Shown one piece after another: positions 17,092 through 26,484 of a stretch of 64,000 nt of DNA (its first letter is position 1; each line of letters begins with the position of its first letter). A model generated the notes under the pieces. It saw nothing but the letters and a program-made list of their open reading frames with translations. It was not told the DNA's origin and did not search any database. A program made the translations under genes and the position numbers. Origin of the DNA: Labilithrix sp. (GTDB lineage Bacteria; Myxococcota_A; Polyangia; Polyangiales; Polyangiaceae); assembly GCA_019637155.1 (NCBI GenBank), contig JAHBWE010000008.1, positions 1 through 64,000 on the forward strand. Direction: 5' to 3'.

Positions 17092-17256
17092 AGAGGGCGC
17101 TGCCCTCTCGAGCTCTCCCGCCGGGGGCCGTCGCGCGGAGACGCGCTCCGCGCCCCCGGACCCCCCGAGAGGGCTCTGCCGGCTCTGCTCTCGAGCTCTC
17201 CCGCCGGGGGCCGTCGCGCGGAGACGCGCTCCGCGCCCCCGGACCCCCCGAGAGGG
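17092..17256 (+). repeat. Two tandem copies of a nested-hairpin intergenic repeat
   Basis: Unit 1 (about 17092-17172) and unit 2 (about 17191-17256) share a 64-bp stretch beginning GAGCTCTCCCGCCGGGGGCC. Outer CCCTCTCG/CGAGAGGG arms enclose CCGGGGGC/GCCCCCGG, which enclose GCGCGGAG/CTCCGCGC, giving a three-level stem. The same family occurs inverted at 29060-29226. Both sites follow the last gene of an operon, so a terminator or REP-like role is plausible. Confidence 0.75.
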
Positions 17257-17339
17257 GAGCCGCGGCGGCTCGCGCTCTGATTCTGAGCGTACGCCGGCGC
17301 CGGGACGGTCGCTACGCGGCCGGCTGCGTAACTGCGCAC

Positions 17340-17372
17340 TGGTTGAACCACTTTGGATCATTGGTTCAACCA
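17340..17372. promoter_or_regulatory. Pair of palindromic operator-like sites
   Basis: TGGTTGAACCA at 17340-17350 and TGGTTCAACCA at 17362-17372 are both perfect 11-bp palindromes, centred 22 bp apart (two helical turns), so a regulator could bind both on one face. The TGGTnnnACCA form resembles GntR-family sites. They lie 71 bp before the PAP2 gene. Confidence 0.55.
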
Positions 17373-17442
17373 GCAGACGACTTGATGACTGCGGTTTTCT
17401 CCGCGGTTCCGGGGCGGCGCGCGTCTTGCGTCGACGACGGGA

Positions 17443-18432
17443 ATGGGTCGTCGATGGGTGCGTCAGCTGGCGGTGCAGGACTGGGTGGTGCTCGCGTATC
17501 TGCTCGTCTTGCTCGGGGCGGTGGTCGCGGGGCAGGGTCCGCGGAGGAGCACGGCGATCGTCTGCGCGGCGTGCGACCTCGCGCTCTTCGTCGCCGCGCT
17601 CGTCGTCACGCGCGGCGAGTGGGTCCGCGGGGAGTGGGTGCGCGGCGCGGCCGGCGCCCTCGTGTACCGCGCCGGCCTCTTCGTCGCGATGTTCGGATCG
17701 TTCTCGCACCTGCAACACATCCTGCCGACCGCGCGCGCGGTCGTCGTCGACGCGGAGCTCTACGCGCTCGACCTTCGCGTGCTCGGCTTCGAGCCCGCGC
17801 TCGCGTTCGACCGCTACGTGACGCCGGCGACGACGGAGTGGTTCTCGTTCTTCTACTTCGGCTACTTCCTCATCGTCGCGGGGCACGTGTTCCCGATGCT
17901 GCTGACGCGGCAGCCGCCGCGGCTCCTCGCCGAGTTCGCGCTCGGGTTCCTCGCGCTCTTCTGCGTCGGGCACGTGCTCTACATGATCGTGCCGGGTCAC
18001 GGGCCGTACCAGCACCTCGCGGGCCGGTTCGAGCACGACCTGAGCGGGCCGGTCTGGTGGCGCGCGGTGAAGTCGACGGTGGACTCCGTCGAGGTGACCG
18101 CGCGGACCGACATCTTCCCGAGCCTCCACACCGGCGCGCCGACGTACCTCGCGCTGTTCTCGATCCGCCATCGCCGCCTGATGCCGTTCCGCTTCACGTG
18201 GCTGCCGCTCACGATCGCGACCTCGCAGATTGTCCTCTCGACGATGTTCCTCCGCTGGCACTACGCCGTCGACGTCGCGGCCGGCCTCGCGCTCGCGACG
18301 GCGGTGGCGACGATCGCGCCGCGCGTGGTCGCCTGGGAGACGCGACGGCGCGCGCGGCTCGGCGCGGGCCCGGTCTGGACGATGCCATGGGAGCCGGCCC
18401 GCGCTCCCGCACGAGCGCCCGCGCTCGCGTGA
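17443..18432 (+). CDS. PAP2-superfamily membrane phosphatase/phosphotransferase
   Basis: Multi-pass membrane enzyme, 329 residues. It is related to the PAP2 (type 2 phosphatidic acid phosphatase) superfamily and is closest in motif style to the inositolphosphotransferase-like branch. Six or more hydrophobic segments are visible (about 12-30, 38-57, 70-90, 133-155, 162-184, 228-290). Catalytic motifs are a VPGHGPY version of motif C1 near 183-189, PSLHT (His229) and RWHYAVDVAAG (Arg271, His273, Asp277). Active sites of this family face the periplasm and act on lipid phosphates. Two operator-like palindromes precede it. The last codons fall in a 54-bp duplication shared with the convergent kinase gene. 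Confidence 0.82.
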   Translation: MGRRWVRQLAVQDWVVLAYLLVLLGAVVAGQGPRRSTAIVCAACDLALFVAALVVTRGEWVRGEWVRGAAGALVYRAGLFVAMFGSFSHLQHILPTARAVVVDAELYALDLRVLGFEPALAFDRYVTPATTEWFSFFYFGYFLIVAGHVFPMLLTRQPPRLLAEFALGFLALFCVGHVLYMIVPGHGPYQHLAGRFEHDLSGPVWWRAVKSTVDSVEVTARTDIFPSLHTGAPTYLALFSIRHRRLMPFRFTWLPLTIATSQIVLSTMFLRWHYAVDVAAGLALATAVATIAPRVVAWETRRRARLGAGPVWTMPWEPARAPARAPALA

Positions 18433-18520
18433 CGTCAGCGCGAGTGGCGGAGCGGTGGGTGGGAGCGAGCGCCCGCGCTCGCGCGACGTCAGTGCGAGTG
18501 GCGGAGCGGTGGGAGCGAGG
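18413..18520 (+). repeat. 54-bp tandem duplication at a convergent gene junction
   Basis: The sequence starting GAGCGCCCGCGCTCGCG at 18413 repeats from 18467 with a few changes, both copies containing the palindrome TGACGTCA. Copy 1 carries the stop of the PAP2 gene, while copy 2 carries the stop of the kinase on the other strand. The duplication therefore pushed the two ends apart or supplied one of them. Confidence 0.7.
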
Positions 18521-19544
18521 GGATCGGGAGCCGGGGCGTCGGGGCGGAGGCGCTCACGCGGATGGGGCCCGGCGACGGACGCTGGAAGGAGCGGAGCTTC
18601 GCGGTCGGCGGCTCCCACTCGCCGCTGCTCATCATGGCCTGACGATGCGCCGCGCGGGCGTAGGCCGCGAGCTCGTCCTTCACCTGGCAGAGCGCGTCCT
18701 GCATCTCGGCCGCGCTGCGGAAGCGGCTCTTGGGATCGCGCGCCATCGCGCGGGCGACGAGCTTGTCGAGCGATCGCGGGACGTCGCGCCGGATGTCGCG
18801 CAGCGGGCGGAGCCGCTTGTTCATGACGCCGCTCAGGATCTCGCGCACGCTCTTCGCGAAGAACGTGCGCTCTCCGCTGAGGCACTCGTAGAGGACGACG
18901 CCGGCGGCGTAGACGTCGAGGCGCACGTCGGGCTTCGTGCCGAGGACCTGCTCCGGCGCCATGTACTCGGGCGTGCCGACGATCGCGCCGTCGGCCGTCA
19001 TCGTCGCCTCCGGACCCGTCATCGCCGCCTCGCGCCCGGAGCGACGGCAGAGCCCGAAGTCGACGAGCTTCACGATCGGATCGCAGCCGCCGCGACCGAC
19101 GAGCACGACGTTGTCGGGCTTGATGTCGCGATGGATGATCCCGACCGCGTGGACGGAGTCGAGCGCGGAGAGGAGCTGGAGGCCGATCGAGATCGTGTCG
19201 TTGACGCCGAGCATCGTCCGGCGCCCGAGGACCGAGCGGAGCGACTCGCCGAAGAGGCGCTCCATCACGATGAACGGCGTCCCGCGCGAGGTCTCGCCGT
19301 TGTCGAGCACGGCGCACACGTTCGGATGATGGATCGACGAGATGACGCGCGACTCGCGCTGGAAGCGTCCCGTCTTCACGGGATCGCCGGTGAAGCCGAG
19401 GGGGAGCTTCACCGCGACGATCCGGCCGAGCCGATGGTCGTGCGCCTCGAACACGACCGCGCAGCCGCCGCGCCCGATCTCGCTCGTCAGCTCGTAGCGC
19501 TTCACGAGCATCGTCCCGAGCGCGGGAACTTCGACGGCCGCCAT
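18489..19544 (-). CDS. Ser/Thr protein kinase without membrane segment
   Basis: Eukaryotic-like kinase, 351 residues from the ATG at 19544, which follows GGGAGG, although only one base separates them; an ATG at residue 12 is an alternative. The catalytic domain is complete: Gly loop GRGGCA (24-29), Lys46, HRDIKPDN (Asp140), DFG 162-164, an activation loop rich in Met/Thr, TPEYMAPEQ near 191-199, and Arg in the C-lobe. A short Pro-rich tail follows and there is no transmembrane helix, so it is probably a cytosolic signalling kinase. It converges on the PAP2 gene. Confidence 0.87.
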   Translation of the reverse strand: MAAVEVPALGTMLVKRYELTSEIGRGGCAVVFEAHDHRLGRIVAVKLPLGFTGDPVKTGRFQRESRVISSIHHPNVCAVLDNGETSRGTPFIVMERLFGESLRSVLGRRTMLGVNDTISIGLQLLSALDSVHAVGIIHRDIKPDNVVLVGRGGCDPIVKLVDFGLCRRSGREAAMTGPEATMTADGAIVGTPEYMAPEQVLGTKPDVRLDVYAAGVVLYECLSGERTFFAKSVREILSGVMNKRLRPLRDIRRDVPRSLDKLVARAMARDPKSRFRSAAEMQDALCQVKDELAAYARAAHRQAMMSSGEWEPPTAKLRSFQRPSPGPIRVSASAPTPRLPIPSLPPLRHSH

Positions 19545-19706
19545 GCCTCCCTTCGTGCACGAGCGATGCCGGCGACGATCGTTGAAAATGGCCGCGATTT
19601 CGAGCGCTCGGAGCCGGGAGAGCGTCACCGCCACGCAACAGCGCGGACCAGGAAGATCCGGCGGAAAGGTGCGACACGCACCGCGCGCTCAGTGCTTGCG
19701 CGCGCT

Positions 19707-20531
19707 TCAGGCCTTCACGACGTCGGCGGCGGCGATGCACACGGCGGCGCTCGGCTCGAGGACGCGGAAGGTGAACGACTCCGTGATGTAGAGCTCGACC
19801 TCGTCCTTCGTGTGGTACGCGTAGCCGATCGAGAGGTCCTGGCCGACGGTGAGCTCGTAGTCGCCGCCGCGGAGCGAGACGACCGCCGCGCCGCGGACGC
19901 CCTCCGCGCGGATGATCGGGCGATCGACGAGCTGCTGCTCGATGCGCTTCGCGAGCGGGTAGCCCTCGTCCGTCGTCGCGTAGACCTGATCGTAGAGGTA
20001 CGGGCCGAGCACGAGCGCGTAGGGGCCGTTCACGCCCGCCTTCCGCAGCACGTCCTTCGCGCCGAGGATCGCGCGCGGAAGGTCCGTCGCGTCGTTGTGG
20101 AGCGGGAACGTCGGGTGCGGGCTCGACTCGAGGATGCCGTGCATGTGCGCGGTCGCGAGGCCGTGGAAGATCGCGCGGTTCTCGACCGCCGCGATCTTCT
20201 CCGCCGCGCGGACGACCGGCTCGAGATCGGGATCGTCCGCGCCGCGGGCGACCGTGTCGAGCTCCATGATCGACAGCTTGATCGGGATCCGCACCTCGAT
20301 GAGCGGCTGCACCTCGCGGATGCCGAGGCCGACGTCGGACCCGAGCGACTCGTCGTCGAGGAGCTCGAGGCGGCCGGTCGACACCGCCGCCTTGCGCCAG
20401 CCCTTCGGGCCGTCGAAGTCGACGATCTTGCGGCCGGCGAGGTGGAGCTTGAGGACGCGCGTGGCCTCCTCGTCGATGAGCTTCCAGGCTTCGGGGAGGA
20501 TCGGGGCGAGCTTGCGCTTGAGGAGGTCCAC
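19707..20531 (-). CDS. Family 1 encapsulin shell protein (HK97 fold)
   Basis: Self-assembling nanocompartment shell protein, 274 residues. The N-terminus LLKRKLAPILPEAW, the GRKIVDFDGPKGW segment (about 32-44), the VRKAAE-like helix, the GPYALVLGP strand (about 163-171), and the C-terminal GGDYELTVGQDLSIGY and ITESFTFRV segments are characteristic of Thermotoga-type encapsulins and linocin-like proteins. The GTG at 20531 has AGGAAAG upstream at suitable spacing and the start fits the family. It follows the encapsulated-ferritin gene by 14 bp, so both are translated from one mRNA, cargo first. Expected role: an iron-storage shell with pores for Fe(II) entry. Confidence 0.93.
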   Translation of the reverse strand: MDLLKRKLAPILPEAWKLIDEEATRVLKLHLAGRKIVDFDGPKGWRKAAVSTGRLELLDDESLGSDVGLGIREVQPLIEVRIPIKLSIMELDTVARGADDPDLEPVVRAAEKIAAVENRAIFHGLATAHMHGILESSPHPTFPLHNDATDLPRAILGAKDVLRKAGVNGPYALVLGPYLYDQVYATTDEGYPLAKRIEQQLVDRPIIRAEGVRGAAVVSLRGGDYELTVGQDLSIGYAYHTKDEVELYITESFTFRVLEPSAAVCIAAADVVKA

Positions 20532-20545
20532 TTTGTCTTTCCTGA

Positions 20546-20911
20546 TCAGGTCTTGAGGCTGCCGATGCCGAGCGAGCCGTCGTCGGGCTGCTCCGGCTCG
20601 CCTTCGCCTTCCGTCGCCGCGTCTTCGACCTCGGTGATCGGTCCCTCCGAGAAGAGGTACGTCTTCGCGTTCGCGTCGAAGGTCGGGTTCCGGCGGCGGA
20701 TCCACTCGAGCACCATCATCGCGTGCTCGATCTCCTCGTCGCGGTTGTGGCCGAGGATCGCCTTGAGCTCCTCGTCCGTCGTCGCGTCGACGCGCTGCTG
20801 GTACCAGTCGACCGCCTCGAGCTCCTCCATCAAGGAGGTGATCGCGCGGTGCATGTCGCGCGTCTCCGGCGTCAGGTCTTCGAAGCGTTCGTGGAAAGTC
20901 TCGCTGGCCAC
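20546..20911 (-). CDS. Encapsulated ferritin (EncFtn) with encapsulin-targeting tail
   Basis: Ferritin-like ferroxidase cargo, 121 residues from the GTG at 20911. It consists of two helices rather than a four-helix ferritin bundle, as in EncFtn proteins that assemble as decamers. Equivalents of the ferroxidase ligands are Glu30, Glu60 and His63, with Trp36/Tyr37 beside them. An acidic linker leads to the C-terminal DGSLGIGSLK tail, the recognised cargo-loading peptide for family 1 encapsulins. The GTG was chosen because a TAGGTT box lies 7 nt upstream and the family begins there; a longer upstream reading is not supported. It oxidises Fe(II) inside the shell encoded next. Confidence 0.95.
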   Translation of the reverse strand: MASETFHERFEDLTPETRDMHRAITSLMEELEAVDWYQQRVDATTDEELKAILGHNRDEEIEHAMMVLEWIRRRNPTFDANAKTYLFSEGPITEVEDAATEGEGEPEQPDDGSLGIGSLKT

Positions 20912-20918
20912 GCGCCCG

Positions 20919-20924
20919 AACCTA
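20919..20924 (-). promoter_or_regulatory. -10-like box (TAGGTT) for EncFtn-encapsulin operon
   Basis: Located 7 nt before the GTG at 20911. No Shine-Dalgarno sequence intervenes, whereas the second gene of the operon has one. Confidence 0.5.
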
Positions 20925-20991
20925 AGCCGAGTGGCGGCCGGATCCAAGCGACTCTTGTCCGCGGAGGCCGGGTCGCGCGAGACTGGGCCGC

Positions 20992-22101
<1,110 letters not shown>

Positions 22102-22146
22102 AGCGCGCGCCTGGCGCGCCGGCCGCCGTGCGCTAGACCCCGGCGC

Positions 22147-23553
22147 ATGCGCTTCTTTGCTTATGGGCTCGTCCTGGGGCTCGCCGCCCTCGCCGGCTGC
22201 GCGGCGGAGTCGGCGGAGTCGGCGGAAGAGGAGGCCGCGGCCTCCGACGCCGACCTCACCTCCGCGCCGTCGCCGCAGCAGATCGCGTGGGCGCAGTCGC
22301 TGCGCGCGACGATCGACGCGATCGACGTGAACACCGCCGTCGCGCCGAGCGCGCGCGTCGATCGGACGGCCCTCTACGCCCGCCTCGAGCAGGAGCTCTT
22401 CGCCGCGCCCGAGGCGCCGGCCGCGTTCATCGGCGCGCTCCGCAAGGCGACGCTCGCGTACCCGAGCGGGCACCTCGGCTTCTGGACGAACGACAACGCG
22501 TGCTGGTCGGGCGGCGACGTCGCGCTCGCGAGCACGACGAAGCTCGCGGCGTGCACGCAGCCGTACGGCGATCACGCCGTCGTGTCGGTCGCGGGGCCGG
22601 GCTCGATCCTGAAGGCCGGCGACGAGGTCCTCGCGGTGGACGGGCGGCGCGGCGAGGAGATGCTCACCGCGTCGCTCGAGCAACCGATGTGCACGTCGGC
22701 CTCGGCGTCGCCCTCGAACCGCCGCTACACCGCGGCGACCTCGCTCTTCGCGCTCGCGAAGCCGGGGATGCAGATCGAGGTGAAGCACGTCGACGGCACG
22801 ATCGAGACGAAGACCGTCACCGCCGTCACGCAGCCGCTCGAGTGCCGCGACGCGTTCGGCCGCGACACGCGCTTCGTCGCGAAGTCGTGGATGCAAGGCG
22901 ACGTCGGCGTCGTGCGCGTCCCGAGCTTCAACACGCCGCAGCGTGACGGCGAGACGATGGAGCAGGCCCAGGAGCGCATGCACGCCGAGCTCGTCGCGGC
23001 GTTCGAGCAGGTGAAGCACGCGCGCGCGATCGTCTGGGACCTCCGCAACAACGGCGGCGGCACGACCCCCTTCGGCCTCGAGATCGTCGCCGGCTTCCCC
23101 GGTGCGCGCGCAGGCGCGGCGGCGGGCACCTACCGCGGCCGCCACGCGGGCACGAACGTGTTCCGTGACCCTTACACGTATCGCCTCCCCGCCCGCGGCG
23201 TCTTCGCCTACGACGGCAAGGTGGCGATGCTCATCGACGGCCTCACCATCAGCGCGGCGGACTACACCGCGCGCGCGGCCAAGCTCGCGAGCGACGCGGT
23301 CCTCCTCGGCGCCCCCGCCGCCGGCGCATACGGCGGCGGCGGCGAGACGGTCACGGTCGGCCAGTTCCCGAGCGTCGTCGTCCGCACCGATCCATGGCTC
23401 GGCGTCGAAGACGACGGCTCCGTCCTGGAGGGCAAAGGCACCGAGCCGACGATCGCGGTCGAGCTCGAGCCGGAGGACCTCGCCCGCGGCGTCGACACCG
23501 TGATGGAGCGCGCGCTCGAGGTGCTCAGAGCACCTGCGGGACCAGGAACTTGA
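22147..23553 (+). CDS. S41-family peptidase-like lipoprotein
   Basis: Exported lipoprotein (lipobox LAGC, Cys18) of 468 residues. An acidic linker is followed by a helical N-domain, a PDZ-like region around 150-215 (KAGDEVLAVDGR) and an S41 tail-specific protease fold. WDLRNNGGG near 298-306 and the strand-turn LIDGLTISAAD near 361-371 correspond to the region carrying the catalytic Ser (Ser368). The general-base Lys of CTP proteases is not obvious, so it may use another dyad or be inactive. It overlaps the convergent metalloprotease-like gene by 29 bp. Confidence 0.75.
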   Translation: MRFFAYGLVLGLAALAGCAAESAESAEEEAAASDADLTSAPSPQQIAWAQSLRATIDAIDVNTAVAPSARVDRTALYARLEQELFAAPEAPAAFIGALRKATLAYPSGHLGFWTNDNACWSGGDVALASTTKLAACTQPYGDHAVVSVAGPGSILKAGDEVLAVDGRRGEEMLTASLEQPMCTSASASPSNRRYTAATSLFALAKPGMQIEVKHVDGTIETKTVTAVTQPLECRDAFGRDTRFVAKSWMQGDVGVVRVPSFNTPQRDGETMEQAQERMHAELVAAFEQVKHARAIVWDLRNNGGGTTPFGLEIVAGFPGARAGAAAGTYRGRHAGTNVFRDPYTYRLPARGVFAYDGKVAMLIDGLTISAADYTARAAKLASDAVLLGAPAAGAYGGGGETVTVGQFPSVVVRTDPWLGVEDDGSVLEGKGTEPTIAVELEPEDLARGVDTVMERALEVLRAPAGPGT

Positions 23554-24865
23554 AGTTCGCGGAGGCGTAGCAGACGCGGGAGTTGGCGCGGATGTGGATC
23601 CACGGGTTGCCCTCGGTCGAGTAGCGGACGCGGTCCGGCTCGATCGTGACGCGCGTGCCCATCGGCATTTCCGTGAGGACCGGGTACTCCGTGCCGGGGC
23701 CCGAGCGGCAGTTCAGGCGCAGGGTGGAGATCGCGTAGTCGTCGATCTCGTCGATCGTCGAGTACGGGATCGGGCCCTGCGGCATGATGAACTGGAGGCT
23801 CGCGGACGCGTAGCAGGTGGCGCCGTTCGCCTTGACCTGGATCCAGGGGCGGCCCTCGGTCGAGTAGCCGATGCGGCCGGTGGAGCGGATCGCCGCGCCC
23901 TGGAGGAGCTTCTGCACGACCGCGTGCTCCGTGCCCGCGCCGGCGCGGCAGTTGAGCTGGATCGCGGCGACCTCGTAGTCGAAGACCTCGCGGAGCGTGG
24001 TCTCCGGGATCGGGCCCGTCGGCGGCTCGGCGATCGCTGGCTCGTCCTCGCGGCCCGGGTGCGTGTAGATCGGGTCCGCCTTCGGGTTGCAGAGGATCGA
24101 GCCGAACACGTTCGACGTGAGCTGCGCCGGCTTCGCGATCCCGTCGCAGCTGCGAACGCCCGTCTTCACGGCGCGGAGCGTGGCGGCGAGGCCGAGCTTG
24201 TCGTCTTCCGTCAGCGTCGCCGACTCGCCGTTCATGACCGACGGCGGCTGCTCGCCCCTCCAGTCGTTCTTGCCGAGGATGCGGTACGTGTCGCCGAGGC
24301 CGAGGAGATGGCCGTACTCGTGGAGGACGGTGAAGCTGTCGAGCGGATCGACCTCGCGGTAGCGGTTCCACGGACCGAGCGAGAAGGTGCGGCGACGCCA
24401 CGAGGCGGCGGCGGAGCAGCCGTCGGCCATGTTCGACTTCGCGCAGTACTCGTTCTTGAAGCGCTCGACGTCCTTCCAGATGTTGACGTTGAAGCCGGTG
24501 TACATCATCTGCGTGCACTCGGTCGTCTGCAGCATGTAGTTCGGCGAGATGCGCGCCTTGAGGCGCCACATCGGGTTGCCGACGAGGAGCGCGTTCCACT
24601 GGTTCGCCGCGCTCGTGATCGCCGCGGTGAGCCGCGCGTAGGCGGCGGGGCGCTCGGCCTCGGAGTAGCCGATCATGCCGACGCAGACGTCGGGCATGCC
24701 CTCCGAGACCTCGATCGCGGAGAGGATCGACGAGGTGCTGTCGACGGGGAGGACCGCGAAGTCCTCCTCCTTCACCTCTTCGCCCGCCCCTTCCGGCTCC
24801 GCGGCGCAGCCGGCCGCGAGCGCGAGGAGAGAACCGAGGACCACCCAACGAACCGTCGACTTCAT
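23525..24865 (-). CDS. Lipoprotein zinc metalloprotease with two SH3-like domains
   Basis: Secreted lipoprotein (lipobox AAGC, Cys20), 446 residues. A metzincin-type zinc motif HEYGHLLGLGD is centred on His182, Glu183 and His186, with Asp192 in place of the third His. Two SH3b-type repeats follow (about 305-370 and 378-440), each with an LNCRxGxGTEY start, a W-I-x-V/I-x-A turn and a CYAS strand. Such repeats bind cell wall or host/prey surface polymers, so a predatory or wall-remodelling role is plausible (inference). The ATG at 24865 was preferred because it starts the signal peptide and has TACCTC 5 nt upstream. Confidence 0.8.
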   Translation of the reverse strand: MKSTVRWVVLGSLLALAAGCAAEPEGAGEEVKEEDFAVLPVDSTSSILSAIEVSEGMPDVCVGMIGYSEAERPAAYARLTAAITSAANQWNALLVGNPMWRLKARISPNYMLQTTECTQMMYTGFNVNIWKDVERFKNEYCAKSNMADGCSAAASWRRRTFSLGPWNRYREVDPLDSFTVLHEYGHLLGLGDTYRILGKNDWRGEQPPSVMNGESATLTEDDKLGLAATLRAVKTGVRSCDGIAKPAQLTSNVFGSILCNPKADPIYTHPGREDEPAIAEPPTGPIPETTLREVFDYEVAAIQLNCRAGAGTEHAVVQKLLQGAAIRSTGRIGYSTEGRPWIQVKANGATCYASASLQFIMPQGPIPYSTIDEIDDYAISTLRLNCRSGPGTEYPVLTEMPMGTRVTIEPDRVRYSTEGNPWIHIRANSRVCYASANFKFLVPQVL

Positions 24866-24870
24866 GATGC

Positions 24871-24876
24871 GAGGTA
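24871..24876 (-). promoter_or_regulatory. -10-like box (TACCTC) for metalloprotease
   Basis: TACCTC ends 5 nt before the ATG at 24865, selecting it over an upstream in-frame start at 24892. Confidence 0.4.
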
Positions 24877-25053
24877 GGTGAGCAGCCCACATGCCACGCA
24901 GGGTGATCCCTGAAGATGCCGCGGGGATCCGCGAAAATCAGGGGTCCCGCCAGGTGCCTACATCGGGCACACGCCGATCCCCGCCCGCTCAGCACGCGCG
25001 ACCATGATGATCCGGTCGATCTTGGAAAATTCCAGCGACGCGCACAAACGGCG

Positions 25054-25085
25054 GCGAGCGCCGCTCCGTGAGGAGGGGCGCTCGC
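25054..25085 (-). terminator. Stem-loop downstream of metK
   Basis: GCGAGCGCC (25054-25062) and GGCGCTCGC (25077-25085) form a perfect 9-bp stem about 55 bp after the metK stop. No T-run is present. Between it and metK lies a simple-sequence stretch of repeated GGACGTCGC-like units. Confidence 0.45.
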
Positions 25086-25138
25086 TTCGCGGACGTAGTG
25101 GACGTCGCGGACGTCGCAGACGTGGAGCCGCGCGGACG

Positions 25139-26410
25139 TCAGGCGCTCGCCGAGGCGGAGCGCTCCTTCTTGCCGGACTTCTTCTTGTCCTTCTTGTCGG
25201 CCTTCTTCGCGGTGCCGTTGGTGCCGTTCGTGTGCGCGGCGCCCTTGCCCTTGCCGCCGAGGAGGTCGGCGGTGAGCTGCGCGGCGCGGCTCGTCTTCTC
25301 CCACGCGAACTCGCTGCGGCCGAAGTGGCCGTAGCCGGCGGTCGGGAGGTACTGCGGCGCGAGGAGGCCGAGCTCGTCGATGAGCGCCTTCGGACGCATG
25401 TCGAACTTCTCGAGGATGTACTTCTCGAGCTTCTCGTCGTCGACCTTGCCGGTGCCGAACGTGTTGATGTGCACGCCGACCGGCTTCGCGACGCCGATCG
25501 CGTACGCGATCTGAACCTCGCAGCGCTTCGCGAGGCCCGCCGCGACGACGTTCTTCGCGATGAAGCGCGCGTAGTAGCAAGCCGAGCGATCGACCTTCGA
25601 CGGGTCCTTGCCCGAGAAGGCGCCGCCGCCGTGACGGCCCATGCCGCCGTAGGTGTCGACGATGATCTTGCGGCCGGTGAGACCGCAGTCGCCCATCGGC
25701 CCGCCGACGACGAAGCGCCCGGTCGGGTTGACGTGGAACTTCGTGTTCTTGTCGAGGAGCTTCTTCGGGAGCACCTTCTCGATCACGAGGTCGACGATGG
25801 CCTCGCGGAGCGTCTTGTACTTCACGTCCTCGTCGTGCTGCGTGGAGACGACGACCGCGTCGATGCGGACGGGGACGTTGTTCTCGTACTCGAGCGTGAC
25901 CTGCGTCTTGCCGTCGGGGCGGAGGAAGTCGACCTTCTTCGCCTTGCGGACCGCGGCGAGCTGGCGCGCGAGCTGGTGCGCGTAGTCGATCGGCGCCGGC
26001 ATGAGGTTCGGCGTCTCGTCGCACGCGAAGCCGAACATGAGGCCCTGATCGCCCGCGCCCTGCTCCTTGTGGAGGCCCTCGCCCTCGGTCACGCCCTGCG
26101 CGATGTCCGGGCTCTGCTGCTCGATCGCGGTGAGGACCGCGCACGAGGCCGCGTCGAAGCCCATCTCCGAGCTCGTGTAGCCGATGTCCGCGACCGTCTT
26201 GCGGACGATCTTGGCCATGTCGACCCAGGCCGACGTCGTGATCTCGCCGGCGACGACGACCATGCCGGTCTTCGCGAGCGTCTCGCACGCGACGCGCGCG
26301 CGCTTGTCCTGCGCGAGGATGGCGTCGAGGATCGCGTCGGAGACGTGGTCACACAGCTTGTCCGGGTGCCCCTCGGTGACCGATTCCGACGTGAATTGAT
26401 AACGTGCCAT
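25139..26410 (-). CDS. metK: S-adenosylmethionine synthetase with Lys-rich tail
   Basis: Makes SAM from methionine and ATP, 423 residues. Signatures are [15 protein letters not shown] near the N-terminus (ATP/metal), GEITT near 56, the [12 protein letters not shown] motif near 117-128 and the phosphate-binding [16 protein letters not shown] loop near 262. The catalytic body ends near residue 385. The last 38 residues are an extra low-complexity tail ([18 protein letters not shown] type) not found in typical MetK. The promoter region contains two palindromes at 26485-26517. A SAM-dependent methyltransferase is encoded just upstream on the same strand. Confidence 0.97.
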   Translation of the reverse strand: MARYQFTSESVTEGHPDKLCDHVSDAILDAILAQDKRARVACETLAKTGMVVVAGEITTSAWVDMAKIVRKTVADIGYTSSEMGFDAASCAVLTAIEQQSPDIAQGVTEGEGLHKEQGAGDQGLMFGFACDETPNLMPAPIDYAHQLARQLAAVRKAKKVDFLRPDGKTQVTLEYENNVPVRIDAVVVSTQHDEDVKYKTLREAIVDLVIEKVLPKKLLDKNTKFHVNPTGRFVVGGPMGDCGLTGRKIIVDTYGGMGRHGGGAFSGKDPSKVDRSACYYARFIAKNVVAAGLAKRCEVQIAYAIGVAKPVGVHINTFGTGKVDDEKLEKYILEKFDMRPKALIDELGLLAPQYLPTAGYGHFGRSEFAWEKTSRAAQLTADLLGGKGKGAAHTNGTNGTAKKADKKDKKKSGKKERSASASA

Positions 26411-26484
26411 GCGCTCGTGCTCCGGTGGGTTGAGGGTTCGGGCACCCCAATACCGCGGCCCCGCGCCGAGAGAAAGCCTAAACC

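Larger units (their letters stand above)
17079..17442. other. Intergenic region between glnA and the PAP2 gene
   Basis: Without a gene. It holds two copies of a hairpin repeat (17092-17256) and two palindromic operator-like sites (17340-17372). The remainder, including about 70 bp before the PAP2 start, shows nothing else clear. Confidence 0.7.

Noticed and set aside
17339-17373. tRNA or tRNA fragment suggested by GGTTCAACC
   Set aside because: The T-arm-like string is half of a palindromic pair; no acceptor, D or anticodon stems can be drawn around it.
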